From the NCBI GenBank assembly GCA_012064415.1, contig SSNU01000343.1:1-37750 (forward strand): DNA of 37,750 nt, written 5' to 3'. The translations under genes and the position numbers were made by a program. How positions within the stretch are numbered: the first letter of the stretch is position 1; each line of letters begins with the position of its first letter. Source of the DNA: Gyrodactylus bullatarudis. Taxonomy: Eukaryota > Platyhelminthes > Monogenea > Gyrodactylidea > Gyrodactylidae. The notes beneath the pieces are model-generated. The model did not search any database. It was not told the origin of the DNA and was given only the letters and a program-made list of their open reading frames with translations. This document shows positions 12,201 to 24,200 of this stretch, one piece after another.

Positions 12201-15200
12201 TTTTTTATATATGTTAATAATAAGTGTTAAAATCTAAATTTTTCTAAAAGTTAGCAAATATAGCTCTTAATTAAATATTGAAAATTTTTATAAATAAATG
12301 ACAAAAAATTTCCACGAATGAGCTAGGCAATTCTATAAAGGTACTGCTGTTCATGGCCAAGTTTCTTTAAAGATGCTTCAGGCAATGGATATGATTGCGA
12401 TTCAATCCTTATGAACTCAGCTACAAAATAATCTTTTTTAACAGCATTCAATTGTCGCCCGATAAGACCTCCGAAATTGAATGGACCTTGAACTCTTCCA
12501 TCAAAATCATTAACAACTTTCCTTAGCACATTTTCAACCGTTTGTAGGATACAAAAAATACGTTGAAGGTTTCTGTTATGTTTCAGACAAGCGATATAAG
12601 AATTTCATAATGAGATTCTGTAAATTTGAAATTTTTTAGCGATCAGATTTCGAGAAATATTCGAATTTGTGATTTATCGAATTTTGGGTCTTATTTTTGC
12701 TCTAAAATGTTTATTATAGCTTGCATTACAATTCTACCTCTTCTAGTTTAGAAGCTATGCTTGATAGTATCTCTCAAATTTCAATTGTTTCAGCAAAAAT
12801 GAAAAATTCAAATCTCTTTCACTTTGATCAGAAAGCAGTTATAAAATTCATTCAGATCTTTAAAAATAAAATATATAAAAGCCTAGTTTTTCACCCAATT
12901 TGGTTATTTTTGATTTTTCCCCTAATTTTCGATATAAAGCTAATTAATATGAAGATGGGAATTTATGATTTTTACAAAATTATAAATTTTTTCATCAGGA
13001 AATCGAATTTGATCAAAATTTTTTGGAATATAGATCATAGGTTCAACTTTGAGGATCTGAAGAAAAGAAATTTGAAAAAAATCAAATTTTAAGAAAGTTA
13101 TGACATATTTCAAATCTAGCGATGGCGCCGAATTCCCATTTTTTTGAACTTTGAGTTGAAAATTTTTGTTGATTAAAAAGTGAGAGATGGATCAAAAGTT
13201 GATTTTTAGGATCACGATTAGTCAAAGAACCCGATTATGAGCATAAAAAATTCAATGGATTCGCCAATTTCCAGGGATCTTGAAACATCAAAATTTCTTC
13301 GATTTTCAAGTTGTGAAAATGTTCAAAAAATCAAAATTCGATTTTCACAAGAAGAGGGGCGGATTCTCAAAATCTGAATCAGCATATTTGATTTCTTTGA
13401 CTAATCATGATCCTAAAAATCAACTTTTGATCCATCTCTCACTTTTTAATCAACAAAAATTTTCAACTCAAAGTTCAAAAAATGGGAATTCGGCGCCATC
13501 GCTAGATTTGAAATATGTCATAACTTTCTTAAAATTTGATTTTTTTCAAATTTCTTTTCTTCAGATCCTCAAAGTTGAACCTATGATCTATATTCCAAAA
13601 AATTTTGATCAAATTCGATTTCCTGATGAAAAAATTTATAATTTTGTAAAAATCATAAATTCCCATCTTCATATTAATTAAGTGTAGATTCATAAATTTC
13701 AGCCATTTACAGAATCTCATTATATTAGCCTAACGAGCAAATTTTCATAATTTCAATCAATCAAAAATTTTTTGCTGGACTGTGTTAGTAATAGCAGGCT
13801 TCTTTACGCACCCAAGATATTTATAAGGAACGAGAAAAAAAATAATACGTTACTTTATTTTACAATTTCACGATCATCTTTAATTGATGCTAAATAGGCT
13901 GTTTTAAATCTAAGATACCTAGTTTATCGCACCGCAAAAAAATGGTTTTGAATGGTATAAAATTCAAATGAAGTTAAATTTTTTGGTTGAAAAAAATAGT
14001 GTGCCTGCTTTCAAGTAAAGCCAAGAATATTTTGATATAATTCAAGTGTAGAGAGAAGAAGTGGTTAATTTTCCACATCCATTACAGAGGTACCACTTAT
14101 ATTAAATACCTTTTCATCAATTTCATTATAGTTAATTAAGGGGTTATTTATTGTTATGGTCTGTCAGACATGGTGTTCTCCTAAAATGGTCTTAATTTTA
14201 AGTGAGAAAAGATAGATATAAATATAAGCACAGTATAACAGTTAAAAAAACGAACTATAAAAGAAATAATTTTCATTCTCAGACAAACCATTTTAGGAGA
14301 ATATCATCTCTGACCCTAACAGTAAATATCCCATTAATTTGATGTACTTCACTTCTAATTTTACTATTCTCAGTTGGTTAATTCTCTAGTTTAATGATCT
14401 TTAAGAATTATTTTTTTGGACATTAATGATGCATTATATTAATAGGAATTGGAGATTGTCAAGTTCAAAGAGCCAATTTATCTTTTTGGCGAAACAGAAA
14501 TCTGGCTTGACGGGGTTTTGAAGGAAATGCGGAGTACTCTGAAGAAGCTATTAAATGATATTGTTGTGACATATGAGGAGAAATCTCGTGATCAATGGAT
14601 ATATGAATATCCAGCACAGATATCACTAACATTTTCACAAATTCTATGGAACTCTGATGTAAACATAGCATTTAGTCGCTTAGAAGAAGGATTTGAAGGG
14701 GCAATTAAAGAGTACCACAAGAAGCAAATTGTTTCATTAAACTTTCTGATCAATCTCCTCATAAATGACTTGAATCCTGATGATCGCCAAAAGATTATAA
14801 CAATATGCACTCTGGAAGTACATAATAGAGATGTTGTCAATGGCCTTATAGTGAATAAAGTGGAAAATTCCCGAGCCTTTCTCTGGCTTAGTCAATTGAG
14901 ACATTCGTGGTCTGTAGAAGATCAGGATTGTCAAATTGAAATTTGTGATGCAAATTTTTTTTATCAATATGAATATTTAATGAATGCTCCTAGGCTTGTG
15001 ATTACTCCGCTTACTGACAGGTGTTATGTAACGCTAACTCAATCACTTCATCTTTATATGTTTGGGGCACCTGCTGGTCCAGCCGGAACAGGTAAAACTG
15101 AAACAACAAAAGATTTAGGGAAAGCTCTTGGCACCATGGTCTATGTCTTCAACTGCTCAGAACAAATGGATTACAAATCATTAGGTAGCATCTTTAAAGG

Positions 15201-18200
15201 TCTCTCACAAACTGGAGCTTGGGGATGCTTTGATGAGTTTAACAGGATTTCAGTTGAAGTCTTGTCTGTCGTCGCCATACAAGTCAAAAACATTCTTGAT
15301 TCTTTAAGAGCAAAACGAGATCATGTCAATTTACTCGATTCTGATGTATATCTGGATAGGAATATCGGTGTGTTTATTACAATGAATCCTGGTTATGCTG
15401 GTAGGACAGAGCTACCAGAAAATTTAAAGGCTTTATTCAGGTATGTTTAGTAATATTAGTATTATATATTTAGACCCTGTGCCATGGTTGTTCCTGATAT
15501 AGAATTAATATGTGAAATCATGCTTGTTTCGGAAGCATTCACCTCAGCCAAGCAATTAGCAAGAAAGTTTATTTCATTATATAGTCTGTGTCGGGAACTT
15601 TTATCAAAACAAGATCACTATGATTGGGGCTTGAGGGCCATAAAGCCTGTTTTAACTGTAGCTGGCTCATTAAAGAGAAAAAATCCAGATAAAACTGAAG
15701 AAGTTATCCTAATGCAAGTTCTTAGAGACTTCAATCGTCCAAAAATTATCAATGAAGACCTGCCTGTCTTCTTAGGCTTAATTTCTGATTTATTCCCCAA
15801 TATTGAAGTTCCAAGACAAGTTAATTATGTTCTCGAAGATAAAATACAAAAAGCCATTGTCGAGCTAAGATTACAACCTGAAGAATCGTTTATTCAAAAG
15901 GTAATCACCACTAATAAAATTAAGTTCTTGAAAACTCTTTGATGAATTACAATAGTAATTTTCCTCTTGGCTGAAAAGGCTTTGAGATAACATTGACTCT
16001 GAAAAAATAACAATAACTTAACCCTTGGGTTGTTCCTATCACATATCATTTTATAAAAGCATCTAAAAGCTGTTCTGGAAATAGTCTTTGCCTTAGATTT
16101 GATGCTGACGTTAAAAATATGATTTTCTTAGCTATTTTTTTATTGCGAACCAAATAAATGATATCTCAGAAAGAGGGATAGATAAAGATCAATTTGCGAA
16201 GAAAAAAGAATTTTTTCCGATCAAGATCAGATCTTAGATCCTGGATCAAAAACAGGTTTGAAAAAATATTTTAAAATAGATTGATCACAAAAAGTTTATT
16301 TGACAAGTTAGAGGTTTCTAACCTAAAAAATCAGAATTTTTGAGGAAATTTTACCCTAACTCGTGTGATCGACCCAGAAAATTGTATCAGATCAAGAAGA
16401 AAAAAAAAATTTTTTCAACCCTGACTTGTTGATCGAAGATCATTCTGGATTCTGCTGAATTTTTTTCTTAAATCAGGTTTACTTTCAAGTATTTTGGTTT
16501 TATTTCAAATATAAATTTTTTCTTTTCACTAGTTTTCATTTTCATTTCATTCCAAAAATTCGTTTAAAAATTGAATTTCAATGGTAATTTTGTCCTAAAA
16601 AAATAAATGATGAAAGGCATACTTATGAGTAAATATACAAATTAATGAAAATTGATTTTTAATCAAAAATAAGAATTCATTTCATAAGGATATTCAATAT
16701 TAGGCCGTTTGAATCCCAGTTTTCTATCTTAATTTTCACAAGAGACTTTCAACAAAATTTATCCAATAAGTGAATTAAGCTTTCAATAGAATTCAGATCA
16801 GGGTTTTAGCTTGATAGCTTATGAGTTGTGAGCCTTCTGTTTCTAAACAAACTTACAGTCTAAGAAGATTAAAGAAAAAATTACAGGAGCTGAAGACGAA
16901 GATGAGTTCACTGCCAAATGATTTAAAGCCTTCTTTTATTTATCATTTTTTAGAATAGAAATTCTTTATTTTATTTGAAAAATCTCAGGAAATTTCGATG
17001 ACTATTGGCATCTATTGAAGCCTTCAGCGATTATTTATTTGTTAATCTCTCATATAGTAAAGCCTCTTGATATTTTTAAGCCGAGTTAAAATTAATCAAC
17101 AAATGCTGATTACAAACGTTAATTCAGTTATATTATATAATTATAAGTGTTGAAAATTAAAATTTAAACAAAAAGTAATTGAAAAACAACTTTTGTTTTA
17201 AAATAATAAATATTAATTTTATGAACTTGAATAAAATTAGTGATTCTGAAAATTTGATCTAAAAATTTAATGAGAAAATCTTTTTGAAGAATTTTTTCAT
17301 TAATTAACACAACTTCTGATGGTCTTTTGATTTCTCTAAAAAAATCTTTTTGTTATTGTCCTTGTCCCCAGATCAATATTTCTCACAATTTTGAAGCTCT
17401 CAAAAATTTTTAATAATGGATTTTCAGATCTCAAAATTTCTTAAACTTTAATTTAATTCCTTAATTTTATGTTTTTGCCTTCAATTCTGTTGAAAAATGA
17501 ATAGTTTCTTGGTTTCGGCATATGCGAAGACTATTTCCAGAATAGCTTTATATTCATCCAAATCTTCTTTTAACATCTGTTCGATAGAAAATCTATTAAT
17601 CTTCTGGAATACACCATGATCTCAGCTATATAATTTGTCAAAAACTTCCTATACTACTTGAATTTCATTGGTTGAATGTTCTCTGTACTCTCATTGGTCG
17701 AGAAAAATCATGGTTTAGGTATATAACCGAGATGTAAAAAACGATTTGGGCAGAGTGGGATAGAAAAAGGGTACTTCACTTGTAATTCAAAGAATATTTT
17801 TATTGAGTTTAATTTTTGTTCAAGAGTTTTTAAAAACTTATTTCTCTGGTTTATATGCTATGAGTTGGATGTAGTCAAAATATATATATGTATATCTGGA
17901 AAAGATTTTCAATATTTTAATTGGAATTCGACTGTAGTCAAATGTTTAAAATATAGAATAAAGTGTAATCAAAAATCTTCATTATAATGAAAAAGCTTGA
18001 AGACATGAAAAAGAATTCTCTCGGACTTCAAGGGTTAAAATTATCTAAGGATTCAGAATATTTAATTTTGAATCAATTTTTCTGCTTCATAAAATTGGCA
18101 TTTTTCTATCATTGGAACATCAAGCTCCAAAAAATTAGCTAATTTTTGAAAACTATCCCTATCATGTTATAATTTAGAGCTAAGATTCGCAATCATAAAA

Positions 18201-21200
18201 TTAAGTGTGTGTAGACCTTATAAAAAGAGGATGATTTTGATTTATCCAAATTCGTTTCGATCTTTAATAAACATTTTTAATCCTTAAGTCCACAAATCAT
18301 TTATCGTGTTGTTACTTACTGTAAATGCATCTTTACAATATGATACTCTATTAAACAGATAAATCTAGAGAGATTTTATTTATTATCGAATGGCCCACTT
18401 CGTGTTGAAGGAATATCACGATAGGCACTAGTCCTTTCATCTGTTCTCAATAAAAATATCATTATTAGATTAATAAAAAGATGAGATATGAATCTTTTTT
18501 TATTCTTAAATAGGAGAAAGAACTTTTCTATTTTCTAGTCAATGATAAACAAAACCCTTTTTCAATTTCAATATTCTAATCGAAGTATATTGATCTTTTC
18601 TAATTTTTTTTTCTTCGTACCGCGAAAGAGGGCCTTATGATCTAGATTTCAAAAAATCTTGATCAAATTCGATTTCTTGATGAAAAAAATAAGAATTTTG
18701 TAAAAATCATAAATTCCCATCTACATATTAACTAGCTTTAGTATTATAATTAACCATTAATGAAGATTTATTATTAAATTAAAGATATGCCAATTACACG
18801 AGCTTTTAGAAGTTCGTCATTCTGTCTTTATTCTTGGGGATACGTGTACAGGAAAGTCGAAAGTCTGGCAGACTTTACACCAAACTTACAAGATCATGGG
18901 CAAAACTCCAATGTATATTGATATTGATCCGAAATCTGTTTCCAATAACGAACTTTTTGGTATCATTCATCCAACCACTAGAGAATGGGTTGACGGTTAG
19001 TTTTGATTAAATTCACTCAACCACTTTATTCCATGAGTTGGGTTAAAATACCTAGATATTCTTAGATTTTTCTCATCATGATTACAGCCTGTATAATCAT
19101 AGATTATTTCTCTGAGAATTATAAATATCTAACCCCAAATTTTTTAAATGATTAGGTCTATTCTCATATTATATGCGATATTTATCGCAAGTTGAAACAG
19201 ATGATCCAAAATGGCTTCTACTTGATGGTGACATTGATCCGATGTGGATTGAATCATTAAATACAGTTATGGATGACAATAAAGTATTAACCTTGAGCAG
19301 TAACGAAAGAATCCCTCTCAACAGGTCAATGAGACTTGTATTTGAAATCGATCACTTGAAAACAGCGACACCAGCTACAGTTTCCCGTGCTGGCATCTTG
19401 TATTTTAACTCGAATGATCTTAGTTGGTCAACGTAAGTAACGCAATCGTTCAATGAAATGTAGAGGGTTCGTAGAGTTTGGTTTGAAAGTTTTAAATATT
19501 TTTAAAAAATTAATTAATATTTAGTAAGAAAATATTCCTAATCTATATTATAATATCTATACTTGTGAAGTTTGATCAAAAATTTAAAAAAAATTTAAGC
19601 ATTTTATTTTCGCTTCAAGCTAAATATTTTAAACAGTCGAAATTTATTTTGATGCTTTTAAATATCCGAAAAAGTCTTTCGAATAGCAAATAAAAGCGTG
19701 TTATTTTAAGAATTCTAATGGAAAAATATGTTAAATCACGATCAAAATTTTCGAGGATGATCCAGGGGTAAATTTTGAAAAAATGTAAGATTTCATTGAG
19801 TGGGCTCAATATATCTTTCCCCTACTATTTTTCCATGGCAATCTCATTCAAGATTAATAATTAAATAAAGTTGAAATAATTTTTATTTACAAAAAGATTC
19901 GTTAATAATTGGCTTGATCAAAGAGTTATCGATGGTAAATCGACAAGTACTTCAGAGAGAGCTTCTCTCTTCATCTGCTTCGATAAATACATGATAGGTT
20001 GTCTCGATGTTATCAAGGCCAAATTTCGTTTGAAAGTTCCCATACCAGATTTGACATTTGTTCAGACAATCTGTGTTCTCCTGGAATATTTGTTGACTAA
20101 TGTTAAAGTTCCAGCCGACCTTACGAAAGAACACTACGAGAATGTATTCATCTTTTCGATTTTCTGGTCAATTGGAGGTTGCTTAATGAGAAATGAGAGG
20201 TCACAGTTTGAAACCTGGTTTATAAATGAATATAAAAATAGTAAAATTGTTAAGAATAATAGCCCCCTCGAGTATTATTGGAATCCAGAAGTGATGAACT
20301 TTGAGTTGTGGACAAACCTCATTCGTGAATATCAGTATGATCCAGATAAGCCTTTATCAGTGAGTGACTTTAATTGACTCCAGACTAGATCAAAATTTTG
20401 GTTTTAAAATTTTGGTTCTTTTTATGCAACCAATTTTGGTTGAGAAGTTTATTTATCTCTTTTAAAATAAGATAAAGTAATGATTTTTAAACTGTTTTTA
20501 TTTTCAGAATGTCATTATACCAACAAAAGATGTAATGCAGGCCTTATACTTTATTGATATCATGATGAAATCTAAGAAGCCTATTCTTCTCATGGGTAAT
20601 ACAGGTTGTGGAAAGACAGTTATTATCGAAGATTATCTAAATTCATTGAATCCTGACAATTTGACACAATGTAGAATTTCCATGAACTACAATACTTCAA
20701 GTCTTTCTGTTCAAGAAATTCTTGAGGCAAATATTGAGAAAAAGTCTGGTAAATTGTACGGACCACAAGGAATTAAAAGTTTGATATACTTTATTGATGA
20801 TATAAATACGCCAAAGGTTTGTTTCCTAACATTATTATTACTATTGATTTACCTAGGGTCAAAATCTAATTCGAATTAATTATTTTCTTATGAATATTTT
20901 TTGTAATATTGTCTCAAATTATTCTTGGCAAGGAATAATAATATTTATTTAGTGCCAAAATTCAAGGAAAAATTTCTCTAATTCGATATTACTTGCAAGT
21001 AGAATTTTATCCCTGATATTAAAGATTGAAGATTATTTTTGAACAGTCTGATTAAGTTTGATTGAAAATAATATTCTCCAGTATAAGAGGTAGTTCATGG
21101 TCTACTACCAACCCAAACCCAGAAGATTCTATGGATAAATCAAGGAATGGCATATTCAAATTTCAAGTTTTTTTCCTTGAAGATATTTTTTCACAGTTGA

Positions 21201-24200
21201 GATAAGTATTTCTTGTATTATTTTGACAAGAAAATAATTATATTGAATATTTCATTATTTATTTAGGTTGATAAACATCAAACAGTTGAGCCTCATTGTA
21301 TTCTTCGTCAACTGATTGATTACAGTCACTTCTATGACCGCCACAAGTTTACTGTAAAAAATATAAGAAATGTTCAGTATATTGCAGCGCTGAATCCGAA
21401 AATTGGCAATTTCAAAATTAGCTCTCGTCTCCAACGTCATTTTTCTGTATTGGCCCTCGATCAGCCAGACGATCGGACAGTCAAAAGAATCTTTAGTGTT
21501 ATTCTCAAATCACACTTTGATGATGTCCAAATGTCATACGATTTGAAAGAATCAATTTCTGAAATTATCGATTGTATTTTCTACGTGCATATGGATATGT
21601 TGAAACATTTTCAGGCTAATGCTGTCAAATTCCATTATCTTTTCAATTTGAGAGATCTCTCAAATATTTTCCAAGTAAGACATTTCATTTAATTACAGTA
21701 TTTATGTTCAATGACAAATCTCTAATGAAATTACTCATGTCTTTTTATTGTTATTATGAGACAAAAATGCTATATTAAATTTTACACTGAATAGAAATAG
21801 AAACTGGACTTTCATTTGGAAAATTTTTTATTGAAATTATTACGCATTTCTCTTTCTATTTTCTTACTCTAGAATATGATTTATTATAAGGAGAGAATAT
21901 CAAACTAAAATACCAGATTATATCAGAATTGAATATTTAATTTTTTAGATGCCATATTCGTATCTGGGATTTTTACAACGATATTATACATCGAGGTAGT
22001 TTACAATTTTGAAGTAATACATAAATGTATTTCAGGCATTTTTTATTATCTCTAGTGTTGTTATTTGAGCCTCATAATTGACCATGAAAGGATTTGAATC
22101 GCCGCTCAATTTTTAATGAATTTTTACTACGCAATCACTAAAATCTGGAATATCTTGCTCATTTAATGAGTTTCATAATTTTTATCTTCAATAATATTAA
22201 TTTTGTCATCAAGAGGGGTTTCATGGTAAATTTCGTTATTTTATCATGTCCGTAGGTTATTGTGGGAAAAATGGGCAATGACATAATGGAGAATGACTTT
22301 CACGCTTTAAAATTATGGAAAACATGATCTTAGTACTAAAATTTATTAGAAAAGTAAGTCCTCTCGTGAGTTGTTCGGAGAAAAAAATTTTCACCCTACC
22401 CTAGTATTTATTATCATTTCATTTTTCATAATTTTTGAAGAGTATATATTAAGAGCAAATTCTGTAAAAGACTATTTATCAGGGATTTTTTGATATTAAA
22501 ATTTCAATAAATTTGCATATTGATATTCATGCTTATGTAAATCAATGGAAATTGAAAATGAAAATCTAACCCAGTATTCTTCTTATTATATTGAAGAACA
22601 AATTACTCATACAGGATACGAAAAAATATTCAAAATTTAGCACCTTCGAATACCTGCTAAAAACTTCAATTTGATAAATTGATATTTAATCTCAATGCTT
22701 GGCATTTACATATAGTTTGAACTGATAGCTTCTTGAGACTATTCTAACCATTAAAATTATTTTCTTGAAGCTACTGAACACTATAACATTTGGATTCAGT
22801 TATTGAGAATTCGGTAAAAATTCATTTTAGATTCAGAAAACCCATTTGTGGATTATTTTCGACTCTCAATTCAAATAAAAATCCATATCTGGGGAATGTA
22901 AACCTAATTGACATAGGAATTTACTTTTTTCGCAAGAAACTCAATATTTTTCTCACATGAGTTGTTAAAATGAAAATTTTCTGAAAAAAATTGAAAAAAA
23001 AAATTAGACAGTTTTACGAATTTTTTTTATCGATTTTGAAGATTTAAAGCAATCTGATACTGATATTTCAGATTAATATTAGACAATAGGGTAGGGTGAA
23101 ATTTTTAAACCATATCTGATAAAACTATCAAATCTAAGCATTTGTAATGAAGCATGTGTCGAAAATGCTTCACCATTGTGTCATTGAGTTTAAAAAATCC
23201 AGAATTGCCGCTGAATTTTTACTACGCAATGACTAAAATCCGGAATATCTTGGCCATTCAATGAATTTTTTAAGTTTTATCTTTTATCACTAAGAGTGTC
23301 TTCATTCAGAATTTTGTTGTTTTACCATGTTCGTGGGATACTGTGGAAAAAATTGGCCATTTACATAATGGAGAATGACTTTCACGCTTTGATAATTATA
23401 ATATTATAATATTCAAATAATATAGTAAATTTTATCAGAAAAGTAAGCACTCTAGTGAGTTGTTGGTGGAAAAAATTTTATCCAAGCCTAGTACCCACTA
23501 TTCAAATAGAAATTAGTATCAGGAATTTTAGGAATAAGATCACTATTCTTTAGGTAGAAAAGTTGGTAACTCATTCAACATTCAGATTTTAAGTTAATTT
23601 TTCAAACGTAAATGACTAAATGCATCAATAAATAATAATTTTAAAGATCTATTAGAAAAATCGAAAATGGATATTAAAAATTCACCTAAAACTTGTCAAT
23701 AGGGATTCGTAAAACTGAACATCATTGAAATGAATAGGTGAAATAGAATTGTCAACAATCTTACATCTTTGAGAAATAGTATCTCTTGAGGAAAATAATA
23801 TATTTATTTCCCACCATTGTTCAATTTCAATAGAATTCCTTGAGAGCACTGTATTGTGAAATATATAATTAGTAGAGACTTTCTCTTGGTTAATCAGTGG
23901 TTTTATAAAGTATGAGAAACTTTAGAATAAAATGCAAAAATATTTTAAAAATCTCTTGTATCTCATACAAGTAGCATATTGATTGAAAGTTTTTTATTTC
24001 CTGGTTTAAAAATAATTTTAATGAATCATAATTTTGAACCAAGTAGTTCTTCAGGAAGCTGCTCGGCATGTTGTATTCTGGCTTGTATTGGTCTATCTGT
24101 ATAAAAAGAAAAAGGAGAGAAAGGTGTAGAATTTCTTAAAAAATAAGGATTATAAAAATTACAGTGATTGTTATTAATTTTCTATATAGTAAAAAATTAG

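Larger units (their letters stand above)
11650..14445 (+). other. Intron (2796 nt) with palindrome, hairpin MITE and antisense open frame
   Basis: The donor is GTAAGT and the acceptor TTAATAG. It contains the antisense frame at 12323-12604, the 289-bp inverted repeat at 12941-13680 and the hairpin at 14141-14332. The remainder is AT-rich with nothing else recognised. Short open frames at 12721-13092, 13280-13681 and 13529-13720 come from the palindrome arms and are not genes. Confidence 0.9.
15901..18784 (+). other. Intron (2884 nt), mostly AT-rich, with repeat remnants
   Basis: The donor is GTAATC and the acceptor TTAAAG. It contains a 26-bp inverted pair (16066-16091 and 17524-17549) and a solo foldback arm at 18637-18738. 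GGACTTCAAGGGTTAA at 18023-18038 resembles 2510-2525 and could be a piggyBac-type end. I see nothing coding. Confidence 0.85.

Noticed and set aside
12721..13092. Open frames repeated on both strands (also 13529-13720 minus)
   Set aside because: They are identical because they lie in the two arms of the foldback element, and show no protein character.
16017..18038. TTAACCCTTG at 16017 and CAAGGGTTAA at 18029 as ends of a 2-kb piggyBac-type element
   Set aside because: Only about six bases of tip symmetry and no transposase remains inside; too weak to call.
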